Origin: Candidatus Delongbacteria bacterium | Lineage (GTDB): Bacteria > Delongbacteria > UBA4055 | Length of the DNA stretch: 5,424 nt | Assembly (NCBI GenBank): GCA_016938535.1 | Contig: JAFGUL010000109.1 | Span: forward strand, 1-5,424 | Direction: 5' to 3' | Shown here: piece after piece, positions 1 through 5,424 of the stretch | Position numbering within the stretch: position 1 is the first letter of the stretch | How the letters are laid out: each line of letters opens with the position of its first letter | Translations under genes and position numbers: made by a program | Notes under the pieces: generated by a model | Seen by the model: only the letters and a program-made list of their open reading frames with translations | The model's database searches: none | What the model was told of the DNA's origin: nothing

Positions 1-376
1 CAACAGAACTGAAGACTCTCCTTTTGAAGTAGTTGCCGATCTTATGATATCAAAAATGATGGTCGGAGAAACTGAAAGGGACATGGTCGTTATGCAGCAT
101 ACTTTCCTTGCCTCTTACCCGGACGGAACAAAAGAAGTAATAAAATCAAGAATGCTCGACTTCGGCACTCAGGAAACTGACACTTCGATCGCGAGAACCG
201 TGGCTCTTCCGGCTGCGGTAGGCGTTAAAATGATCCTTGACGGAGAAATTTCAGAAAAAGGCGTTCACATTCCTGTACTTCCCGGAATTTACAATCCTAT
301 ACTTGACGCACTAGAGCATATGGATATAAAAATGGTCGAAGAGTACGGACTTCCCGAATCAGAGACTATTAAATAG
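1..376 (+). CDS. Saccharopine dehydrogenase (LYS9-type), C-terminal part; 5' end outside window
   Basis: This is the last 124 codons of a longer gene, read from position 2 and ending at TAG 374-376. The ATG at 44 is internal, because the frame is open to the window edge and the residues before it (TEDSPFEVVADL) fit the family. The encoded piece matches the C-terminal substrate-binding domain of saccharopine dehydrogenase/reductase (Lys9 family). Family-like segments are ERDMVVMQHTF at about residues 24-34 and TSIARTVALPAAVGVKMILDG at about 60-80, followed by a KGVHIPV stretch and a closing EEYGL. Enzymes of this family reversibly join or split saccharopine, glutamate and aminoadipate semialdehyde with NAD(P)H in the cytoplasm, in lysine breakdown or in aminoadipate-pathway lysine synthesis. 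The nucleotide-binding half is not visible, so cofactor and direction cannot be judged. A related carboxynorspermidine-type dehydrogenase is the main alternative but fits this C-terminus less well. A terminator follows directly. Confidence 0.85.
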   Translation, partial: NRTEDSPFEVVADLMISKMMVGETERDMVVMQHTFLASYPDGTKEVIKSRMLDFGTQETDTSIARTVALPAAVGVKMILDGEISEKGVHIPVLPGIYNPILDALEHMDIKMVEEYGLPESETIK

Positions 377-402
377 ATCACCGCGATACATTTATTCGCA
401 GA

Positions 403-436
403 GGGGCTTAATTCAAAAGCCCCTTTTTTATTTTTT
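403..436 (+). terminator. Rho-independent terminator after saccharopine dehydrogenase gene
   Basis: A perfect 7-bp stem, GGGGCTT (403-409) with AAGCCCC (417-423), encloses a 7-nt loop and is followed at once by TTTTTTATTTTTT. It starts 26 nt after the TAG stop at 374-376. Such a GC-rich stem with a long T run is a typical intrinsic terminator and should separate the upstream gene from the outer-membrane gene. The T tract lies only on the + strand 3' side, so it should work in one direction. Confidence 0.92.
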
Positions 437-469
437 GATTTTTTTAAACAAATAAGATATATTACAATA

Positions 470-477
470 TAAATTTG
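470..477 (+). promoter_or_regulatory. Possible Bacteroidota-type -7 promoter box (TAnnTTTG)
   Basis: The sequence TAAATTTG matches the TAnnTTTG -7 consensus known for the primary sigma factor of Bacteroidota. It lies between the upstream terminator and the ATG at 485, where a promoter for the outer-membrane gene is expected. Against it, no TTTG -33 box is found at the usual distance, since the nearest (434-437) is too far upstream. Transcription from it would start only a few bases before the ATG, giving an almost leaderless mRNA. A TATATT at about 457-462 could instead be a conventional -10. Short motifs arise by chance in AT-rich DNA, so this is tentative. Confidence 0.3.
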
Positions 478-484
478 AGAAATT

Positions 485-1525
485 ATGAGATTATTTTCAG
501 CATTCATACTCTTTGCCTTGATGTGCCCGTTTTTAAACGGACAGGAAGTAGTTGAAACGTTCGAAAAAGAGAACAGGTTCATAATTCTACCTTTCGCCTA
601 TTATACGAGCGATACGAGTTTTGCTTTCGGTATCTTCGCACAGTATAAATTCGATCAAGAGGATATGATATTCGGCAATGCAGTTTACACGCTCAATAAT
701 CAGTTCATGTTCCTCGGAATAACGGATAAGAAATTAGGAAAAACAGTTTTTCATAATACTATTAAGATAAAGGATTATTTCTCTGAAGTTTACGGAACAG
801 GGAACAGAACCTCACTTGACGATAAGATAAAATACAGCTATTTCCAGATCGATAACAGAATAGAGGCAGGAAGAAAATTAAACGAAAATACAGTCATCTC
901 AGGCGTAATAAACAATTTTGTTCACAAACCTGAACAAAACGGCAAATATACGGACATAATGTCAGTTGCTTATTCAGATGAGGTCACTCATTTTACGAAC
1001 GGGATCGGAGCATCTTTAAAATTCAGCAGTGTTACAAGAAAATTCTTCAGGGACGGTTTCTATTTCAGGTCATTATATCTTTATTACCCTTCTGCATTCG
1101 GTAATATTGACGGTTTTTCCGTTCTCGATACGGAAACGGCCTATTTCAGATCAATAAGAGAGTCTGCAGTTAACACGCTGCTGTCAGCGAGAATTACAAC
1201 CGGCGATCCTCATCCCGAAAAATTATCATATATCGGCGGATCATCAGTCATGAGAGGTTACCCTGAAAAAAGATTTCTCGACCGCAATATGATCTCGATC
1301 CAGACCCAGTATGATATCCGCATTTACAAGAAAATATCATCCTGTATTTTTGCTTCCGTCGGGGATGTGTTCGATGAAGTAGAAGACCTTTCTATTAAAA
1401 ACACAAAGTTCGGTTACGGTGCAGGACTCCTTTACGATTATAAAGGCTTGAATATGAGATTCGATGTCGCTACTTCGCCTGAAAAAGAGATACAGATAAT
1501 AATTATCGGACTCAGGGCTTTTTAA
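485..1525 (+). CDS. Outer-membrane beta-barrel protein, Omp85/BamA-TamA superfamily, without POTRA domains
   Basis: The product is a 346-residue secreted protein. It opens with a signal peptide (MRLF, then a hydrophobic stretch to about residue 18, probable cleavage after LNG-19). Cys14 is preceded by Met, so it is not a lipobox. From residue 31 the chain shows alternating beta-strand character. The end carries Omp85 signatures: GGSSVMRGYP at 251-260, with Arg257-Gly258-Tyr259 matching the barrel-lumen loop-6 VRGF/Y motif, then SVGDVFD at 291-297, then YGAGLLYDYKGLNMRFDVA at 311-329, and a terminal Phe346 typical of BAM substrates. BamA and TamA have several POTRA domains before the barrel; here only about 10 residues separate the signal peptide from the first strand. 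It therefore resembles the stand-alone barrel branch of the superfamily, whose role is poorly known; transport, insertion or channel functions remain open. The start ATG has only a weak GAGA upstream, but the signal peptide supports it. Its stop abuts the stop of the convergent DUF1858 gene. Confidence 0.8.
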   Translation: MRLFSAFILFALMCPFLNGQEVVETFEKENRFIILPFAYYTSDTSFAFGIFAQYKFDQEDMIFGNAVYTLNNQFMFLGITDKKLGKTVFHNTIKIKDYFSEVYGTGNRTSLDDKIKYSYFQIDNRIEAGRKLNENTVISGVINNFVHKPEQNGKYTDIMSVAYSDEVTHFTNGIGASLKFSSVTRKFFRDGFYFRSLYLYYPSAFGNIDGFSVLDTETAYFRSIRESAVNTLLSARITTGDPHPEKLSYIGGSSVMRGYPEKRFLDRNMISIQTQYDIRIYKKISSCIFASVGDVFDEVEDLSIKNTKFGYGAGLLYDYKGLNMRFDVATSPEKEIQIIIIGLRAF

Positions 1526-1723
1526 CTATTCTCCAACTACCGAATTGATCTCTATTAAGAACTCGTCCACATTAATACCGTGAGCTATGAGTCCGTCTTC
1601 GAGAGTTTCAAAGCTTGCTGCAACACAGCCTATGCATCCGAGGTTGAATTTTCTGAAAACTTCGTGGGTCTGCGGATAGACCTGAATTATTTCGGTTATT
1701 GACATGTCTTTTGTGATCTTCAT
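1526..1723 (-). CDS. DUF1858 domain protein, small Cys-x-x-Cys redox-type protein
   Basis: The product is a complete 65-residue cytoplasmic protein made almost wholly of one DUF1858 domain. The family pattern is clear: start KITKDMSITEII (2-13), then YPQTHEVFRKFNLGCIGC (16-33) with Cys30 and Cys33, then a helical tail with TLEDGLIAHGINVDEFL (40-56). In family knowledge this domain is a small helical unit, sometimes fused to or encoded beside hybrid-cluster proteins and other redox proteins of anaerobes, and the cysteine pair is thought to act as a redox disulfide or metal site. Its exact reaction is unknown. It is the last gene of a four-gene - strand unit, 15 nt after the IscU-like gene, with an AAGGA ribosome site in the gap. 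A role in Fe-S or thiol chemistry beside the scaffold protein is my inference. Confidence 0.85.
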   Translation of the reverse strand: MKITKDMSITEIIQVYPQTHEVFRKFNLGCIGCVAASFETLEDGLIAHGINVDEFLIEINSVVGE

Positions 1724-1730
1724 CTTTCTG

Positions 1731-1735
1731 TCCTT
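1731..1735 (-). promoter_or_regulatory. Ribosome binding site for the DUF1858 gene
   Basis: On the - strand AAGGA lies 7 nt before the ATG at 1723-1721, inside the 15-nt gap after the scaffold gene stop. It fixes the start of this short gene and is one of the clearest Shine-Dalgarno sites in the window. Confidence 0.7.
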
Positions 1736-1738
1736 ATT

Positions 1739-2104
1739 TTATTTTGTTAATTGTTCTTTAATCTTCGAAAGTGCTTCGATAGCCATCCTTAGACTGTGGT
1801 GTTTCTTTTCCGGTAACCCTCCGAGTTCATCGTTCATAAGTTCGAAAGTTATCGAATCGATCTCGGTGACAGGTTTATCTTTGATTAACTCACTGAGAAG
1901 CGAGAAAACAGTAATGGTTCCCGAACATGCCTTAAGCTTATACTTGAACTGATCGACTTTGCTTTCTTTGGTTTTGACAAAAACATCTACAGTGTCGAAA
2001 CATCCGCCTTCGGTGTTGACTACTTTGCACGAAGCATCGGCATCTTCAATTGTTCCGATATTTTTCGGCGCTGCAAAATGTTCAAGATATTTTTTTGAAT
2101 ACAT
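1739..2104 (-). CDS. IscU/NifU-N-like Fe-S cluster scaffold protein lacking the third conserved cysteine
   Basis: This 121-residue cytoplasmic protein has the length and layout of an IscU-type scaffold. The N-terminus YSKKYLEHFAAPKNIG (2-17) is the classic IscU/NifU-N opening. GGCFD (33-37) corresponds to the first ligand site, with Cys35 and the conserved Asp37. LKACSGTI (57-64) holds the second ligand, Cys60. LGGLPEKKHHSLRMAIEAL (94-112) aligns with the E. coli IscU LPPVK-x-HCS region, but the ligand cysteine is His103, in a His102-His103-Ser104 run, and the HscA-binding LPPVK is LPEKK. The only other cysteine is Cys26. In the family, three cysteines plus Asp hold a nascent [2Fe-2S] or [4Fe-4S] cluster from a cysteine desulfurase. 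This one may use His ligands, hold a cluster differently, or act as a divergent carrier. The start lies 1 nt after the pepP stop, with only a weak AAGAGA upstream, so translational coupling is likely. No desulfurase or other isc/suf/nif gene is in the window. Confidence 0.85.
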   Translation of the reverse strand: MYSKKYLEHFAAPKNIGTIEDADASCKVVNTEGGCFDTVDVFVKTKESKVDQFKYKLKACSGTITVFSLLSELIKDKPVTEIDSITFELMNDELGGLPEKKHHSLRMAIEALSKIKEQLTK

Positions 2105-2105
2105 A

Positions 2106-3371
2106 CTATTTTCTCTTACTCATAATTTCTTCAATCTCGTCAATTTCGATCGGGATATGAGATGAAAGATTCTCGCTTCCCTTAGATGTTATCAGGACAT
2201 CATTCTCAAGCCTGATACCAATGTTCTTTTCCGCAATGTAAAGACCCGGTTCCACTGTGATGACGCTGTTTACGGGTATGCCTTCGGCATTATTTCCCAC
2301 ATCATGCGTGTCAAGACCCATAAAGTGGCTTACTCCGTGATAGTAGTAATTCATCAGGTCTTTCTTTTCTTTTACCATTTTCATATCGTAAAGGCCTTTA
2401 AAAAGCACTTCTTTTGTAATCTCCTGAAGCTCTGATGTTTTAATGCCCGGTTTTGCGGCCTTCATTGTTTTCTTCATTGCTTTTAATACAAGTTCGTAGA
2501 ATTTCTTTTGCTCTGCAGTAAATTTTCCGCTTACAGGAATAGTCCTCGAAATGTCTGATGCGTAATTTTTATACTCTGCACCGGTGTCAAGAAGGATCAG
2601 ATCACCCTTTGATGTTTTTTTATTATTGTCCTCATAGTGAAGTACAGTGGCATTTGCTCCGGAAGCTGATATTGTTAAAAATGCAGGCTGAATAGAGCCG
2701 TACTTGAGGTAGTTGTAGAGTAAAATACCCTCGCACTCATTCTCGCTTATGCCCGGTTTTACCTGTCTTAGAAGATCATTGATCCCGTATCCTGTAATTT
2801 CCACAGCTCTTTTGATCATCCTGATCTCAGCTTCCTGTTTCTTTATCCTTAAGCTGTCAATAAGCGGATTTATAGGACTCATTTTGACGAAATTGAATTT
2901 TCTGCTCAGATTGGAACCGAATACCTGAGTATAACTGGGTACAGCAAGGTCAGCTACGAATTCGTTGTAGAGATAAACCTTTTCGATACCCATAGTTACA
3001 AAAACTGATCTGTAAAAATCATCAAGATCTCTTATATCTCTCAGATCAGTTATACCCGATACTTCTTTTATAGTCTCTTCGGGAACATTCTTGCCGACCC
3101 ATTTCTCCAGAGTCGGATCGAGCACCTTTCTGAAAAGCGCTTCGTAAATCTTTCCGTTATGCTTATAGATGGCTAGAACCGATCTTTTTAATTCCAGTCC
3201 TGTCAAATAAAAATAATTACTGTCCTGCTTGAACCTGTAAAATGTATCTCTGTTTTTGATCTTATCCAGCGATGATAGTATAAATGCCACGCTTCCGTCT
3301 TCAAGTTTTTCAGCCAGTTTTTTCCTGTTCTTTTCAAAGAACCCTTTCGGGAAATTAATCTCTTTGTTCAT
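2106..3371 (-). CDS. pepP: Aminopeptidase P (Xaa-Pro aminopeptidase), M24B metallopeptidase
   Basis: The protein is a complete 421-residue cytoplasmic enzyme that removes the N-terminal residue from peptides with proline in second place. The N-terminal AMP_N domain covers about residues 5-140 (FFEKNRKKL, then FKQDSNYFYLTGLE). The C-terminal pita-bread M24 catalytic domain covers about 175-410. All five dinuclear metal ligands are present: Asp262 in LLDTGAEY, Asp273 in ASDISRT, His349 in HGVSHFMGLDTHDVG, Glu374 in VEPGLY and Glu389 in IRLEND. The supporting histidines (245 in VLHYED, 345 and 356) and Arg387 are also in place, so it should be active, probably with Mn2+. Length is close to E. 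coli PepP (about 440). Its ATG lies inside the end of the kinase gene (17-nt overlap), with a good ribosome site. It likely serves peptide turnover; no functional link to the kinase is evident beyond co-transcription. Prolidase is less likely because of the AMP_N domain. Confidence 0.93.
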   Translation of the reverse strand: MNKEINFPKGFFEKNRKKLAEKLEDGSVAFILSSLDKIKNRDTFYRFKQDSNYFYLTGLELKRSVLAIYKHNGKIYEALFRKVLDPTLEKWVGKNVPEETIKEVSGITDLRDIRDLDDFYRSVFVTMGIEKVYLYNEFVADLAVPSYTQVFGSNLSRKFNFVKMSPINPLIDSLRIKKQEAEIRMIKRAVEITGYGINDLLRQVKPGISENECEGILLYNYLKYGSIQPAFLTISASGANATVLHYEDNNKKTSKGDLILLDTGAEYKNYASDISRTIPVSGKFTAEQKKFYELVLKAMKKTMKAAKPGIKTSELQEITKEVLFKGLYDMKMVKEKKDLMNYYYHGVSHFMGLDTHDVGNNAEGIPVNSVITVEPGLYIAEKNIGIRLENDVLITSKGSENLSSHIPIEIDEIEEIMSKRK

Positions 3372-5424
3372 TATTCTCTTCTCCGTTTGGATTATTTAAT
3401 GGAAAACTGATCCTGAATTTCGTACCCGAACCTTCTTCAGAATCTATTGAAATTGTACCGCCGTAGGTATCTGTAATAGTCTTAACTATGTAAAGTCCGA
3501 GACCCTGACCGTTACCATTTGTTTTTGTTGAGTAGAACTGCTCAAATGCCTTGTCTTTCTGTTCAGCAGACATTCCGATACCGTTGTCTGAAACTTCAAG
3601 ATAAACACTTTCATCTTCTTTTCCCGCACCTATAGTGATGATCCCCTCGCCTGTGAAATCTTCTTTTGCCTCAATGGCGTCTCTCGCGTTCGTCAGAAGG
3701 TTGATGAGTATCTGGGCCATCTCCTGATAGTTGCATTTTAGTGTCACAGGTTCATCCGGTGTTTCAACTTTGATCTCAGCACTGTACTTGATACTGTTCT
3801 TAATAATCACTAGTACATCCTGAATGATCTCATTTATCGAGTTGTCATTTGTTTCCCTGTTGAACCTGCTTATCTTGGTCGTGCTTGAAACCACATTATC
3901 AATAAGCTCAACCGATTTCTGATTGCTTATGACAAGATGTTTGATGTCATTGAATAATTTTTTTACCTTATGTTTCTCAATCAGCTTTTTGATCTCTTCC
4001 GGACTGCCTTTCCGTGACTTGCAGAGCTTGATGAGTCCGTAAATAAAAACCGCCAGATCATTCAGTGAAAGTCTGATAGTATCCATTGAAAGCTTAATTA
4101 CCTGGGTCGGATTCTTGATCTCATGGGTGATCCCTGCGACCATTGTTCCGAGAGAAGCAAGCTTATCCATCCTTGCAGCTTCCTTTTCCGCTTTGACAAG
4201 CCTGTCATTCGATTCATTAAGCTCTTTTTTGGATTTTTCTATTTCATCAAGAAGCTTTTTATTAAAATTATCGATCTCCTCTGTATATTCTCTCAGGAGC
4301 TGCTCATTTTTAGATTTGAGCATGTAAGAACGGTAGGCGAAATATGAAATACCTATCAGAAGTGCGAAAAGAATAATGAAGAAATTATTGATCTGTTTCT
4401 GCTTGTCAAGCTCGAGCCGTTTTATTTCGTTGTCCCTGATGAGTGAAAAATTCTGCTTTTCCTTTTGAGCAAGTTCGTATTTTGCTGTTACATCTTCTAT
4501 CTCTCTGCGGTTTTCCTCTTTCAGGATTTCTTCATTGATCTCAACGAACTTGCGGTAGTTATTATATGCACTTTTGAATCTGGACCTCGAAGAATCCAGT
4601 TTAGCCAATTCCCTAAAGTTATCTCTTAGTATAAATGGAACCCCCATTTCTTCAGCTCTTTTATTACTCGAATTCAAGTAATATTCTGCTTTACCGTAAT
4701 CCTGCTTCACTGAATATGCTCTTCCATAATTATGCTCATTAAGAGCAAGACCGAAATTATCAGATTTAGTCTTAAATATCTTTTCCGAAGAGTTAAGTGA
4801 ACTAATGGCTTTGTTTATATATCCCAACTCTATATAGATCGAGCCCATGTTGTTTAAAATAATTGCGCGATTATGGTCTTTACCGTGTTTAATATAAATA
4901 TCCAGAGCTTTTTCAAACATTGACAGCGCAGGGACACGATCTTTCTTATTATTCAGGGTAATTGCGATATTATTGAAAACTTTAGCTGTCTCCAGCTCAA
5001 TATTATTCTTGGTGTAAATTTCAAGAGCTCGATTATAAAATTCAATGGCCTTATCATAATCTTTCATTTCGTCACGGATACTTCCGAGGTTGCTTAGAAT
5101 ATCAGCTTGCTTAACTTCATCCTGCAAATTATCTGCAATATCAAGAGCTTTATAAAAAAATATTGATGCTGTTTTGAAATCTGAAAGATAGTAGAAAACT
5201 CCTCCGAGATCTTTACAGTTTTTAAAAAGATATTCTTTATCGCCGACACTTTCCGCCAGCTTCAGAGAGTTCTTGTAACCCTCTCCCGCTTCACGGTATC
5301 TTCCTGTGTTGTAAAATATCTCGGCTTTTGCAAAATGAGCTTTCATTAAAATAACAGGTTCATCTGCTGATTCAGCAAAATTAATTGCGTTCTCAATAAG
5401 GCTCAAAGCAGTTTGTTCATCATC
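3355..5424 (-). CDS. TPR-repeat membrane sensor histidine kinase; N-terminus outside window
   Basis: The frame is open to the right edge of the window, so the gene is 5'-truncated here. The TTG at 5406-5404 is best read as an internal Leu codon, because helical TPR-like residues (DDEQTA) precede it. Numbering from that TTG, residues 21-300 form seven TPR units, then a charged helix (about 290-340), one membrane segment (342-359, FFIILFALLIGISYFAY) and a coiled-coil linker (about 362-415). The HisKA domain follows, with the phospho-acceptor His428 in GITHEIKNPTQVI. The HATPase_c domain has the N box (Asn569, Asn573 in NLLTNARDAI), G1 DNGIGM (607-612), G2 GQGLGL (633-638) and G3 GSGT (659-662). 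All catalytic boxes are intact, so it should autophosphorylate and pass phosphate to a response regulator, none of which is in view. His428 to Asn573 is longer than in EnvZ, as in HEINNP-type kinases. The TPR array probably lies in the periplasm, as in related Bacteroidota kinases; the ligand is unknown. First visible gene of the - strand operon. Confidence 0.93.
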   Translation of the reverse strand, partial: DDEQTALSLIENAINFAESADEPVILMKAHFAKAEIFYNTGRYREAGEGYKNSLKLAESVGDKEYLFKNCKDLGGVFYYLSDFKTASIFFYKALDIADNLQDEVKQADILSNLGSIRDEMKDYDKAIEFYNRALEIYTKNNIELETAKVFNNIAITLNNKKDRVPALSMFEKALDIYIKHGKDHNRAIILNNMGSIYIELGYINKAISSLNSSEKIFKTKSDNFGLALNEHNYGRAYSVKQDYGKAEYYLNSSNKRAEEMGVPFILRDNFRELAKLDSSRSRFKSAYNNYRKFVEINEEILKEENRREIEDVTAKYELAQKEKQNFSLIRDNEIKRLELDKQKQINNFFIILFALLIGISYFAYRSYMLKSKNEQLLREYTEEIDNFNKKLLDEIEKSKKELNESNDRLVKAEKEAARMDKLASLGTMVAGITHEIKNPTQVIKLSMDTIRLSLNDLAVFIYGLIKLCKSRKGSPEEIKKLIEKHKVKKLFNDIKHLVISNQKSVELIDNVVSSTTKISRFNRETNDNSINEIIQDVLVIIKNSIKYSAEIKVETPDEPVTLKCNYQEMAQILINLLTNARDAIEAKEDFTGEGIITIGAGKEDESVYLEVSDNGIGMSAEQKDKAFEQFYSTKTNGNGQGLGLYIVKTITDTYGGTISIDSEEGSGTKFRISFPLNNPNGEENNEQRD
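3376..3384 (-). promoter_or_regulatory. Ribosome binding site for pepP inside the kinase gene
   Basis: GGAGAAGAG on the - strand lies within the last codons of the histidine kinase gene; its GGAG core (3384-3381) ends 9 nt before the pepP ATG at 3371-3369. It supports that start and, with the 17-nt gene overlap, points to coupled translation of kinase and peptidase. Confidence 0.65.
4507..5346 (-). repeat. Seven tandem TPR units in the sensor kinase, 40-residue (120-bp) spacing
   Basis: Within the kinase, TPR units begin at residues 21, 61, 101, 141, 181, 221 and 261 (TTG taken as residue 1), so each is 40 residues with no spacing change. This is six more than the canonical 34 and typical of the longer-helix TPR_12-like form. 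Good examples are NLGSIRDEMKDYDKAIEFY (106-124) and NMGSIYIELGYINKAISSL (186-204), with the small residue in helix A and the Ala in helix B. The last unit is degenerate, and at least part of another lies before the TTG. The array probably binds a peptide, a protein or a partner sensor domain. Confidence 0.8.

Noticed and set aside
44..46. ATG at 44 as the start of a short 110-residue gene
   Set aside because: The frame is open upstream to position 2 and the product begins in the middle of a known domain; no ribosome site precedes the ATG.
398..430. The terminator as bidirectional
   Set aside because: Read on the - strand, the hairpin is followed by CTGCGAATAAATG with no T run, and no - strand gene ends there.
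485..560. Lipoprotein signal at Cys14 of the outer-membrane protein
   Set aside because: The residues before Cys are Ala-Leu-Met rather than a lipobox ending in Gly/Ala/Ser, and the hydrophobic stretch continues past Cys14; ordinary signal-peptidase cleavage near Gly19 fits better.
289..582. - strand open frame across the terminator and the signal peptide of the outer-membrane gene
   Set aside because: It overlaps two genuine + strand genes and an intrinsic terminator, and its product has no recognisable feature.
1739..2104. Identity as SufE or a NifU C-terminal domain
   Set aside because: The opening YSKKYLEHF, the Cys35/Asp37/Cys60 pattern and the LPEKKHHS segment follow IscU/NifU-N; the CxxC of a NifU C-terminal domain and the SufE active-site pattern are absent.
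1704..2165. Open frames on the + strand opposite the scaffold and DUF1858 genes
   Set aside because: They are antisense to clearly recognisable proteins, lack family features and ribosome sites, and have low-complexity hydrophobic/Ser-rich content typical of shadow frames.
3870..4125. Long spacer between the H box and N box of the kinase as a novel inserted domain
   Set aside because: Kinases with a HEINNP-like H box commonly have a longer helical hairpin here ending in a segment like KISRFNR; the spacer (about residues 445-515) looks like that known form.
4115..4347. Two + strand open frames opposite the kinase linker region
   Set aside because: They mirror the Lys/Glu-rich coiled coil and H box on the other strand, giving Ser/Leu/Phe-rich shadows with no start signal.
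5404..5406. TTG as the start codon of the histidine kinase
   Set aside because: The same frame stays open to 5424 with TPR-compatible residues, no ribosome site precedes it, and starting there would cut into a helix pair. The gene is more simply truncated by the window edge.

Overview
The window looks like ordinary chromosomal DNA from an AT-rich, Gram-negative, probably anaerobic or facultative bacterium. The likely placement is the Bacteroidota/Ignavibacteriota (FCB) side of the tree. This is an inference from four things: a eukaryote-like LYS9-type saccharopine dehydrogenase, a tetratricopeptide (TPR) sensor histidine kinase of the kind common in that group, a stand-alone outer-membrane Omp85 barrel, and a TAnnTTTG box just ahead of a weakly SD-led gene. 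No mobile element, CRISPR array, tRNA or rRNA is visible.

Layout, + strand. Positions 1-376 hold the last 124 codons of a saccharopine dehydrogenase/reductase gene whose 5' part lies outside the window. A clear Rho-independent terminator follows at about 403-436. After it comes a 346-codon gene (485-1525) for a secreted outer-membrane beta-barrel of the Omp85/BamA superfamily that has no POTRA domains.

Layout, - strand. From the right edge leftward, four genes form one tight, probably co-transcribed unit. They are a TPR sensor histidine kinase (5' end beyond the window, stop at 3355), an aminopeptidase P (3371-2106, overlapping the kinase by 17 nt), an IscU/NifU-N-like Fe-S scaffold protein (2104-1739, 1 nt after the pepP stop) and a 65-residue DUF1858 protein with a Cys-x-x-Cys pair (1723-1526, 15 nt gap). 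This operon converges on the outer-membrane protein gene with no intergenic base: TAA of one at 1523-1525, TAG of the other at 1528-1526.

How the genes may work together. The kinase would sense through its TPR array on the far side of the inner membrane and signal through a cytoplasmic HisKA/HATPase core. No response regulator is in view. The Fe-S scaffold and the DUF1858 protein are a plausible functional pair. The scaffold carries His-His-Ser where IscU proteins normally have His-Cys-Ser, so its third cluster-ligand cysteine is missing, while the small neighbour offers a vicinal cysteine pair. That is the most interesting observation here. PepP looks like a fully active housekeeping peptidase. 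I found no strong evidence for a wholly new multi-gene system.
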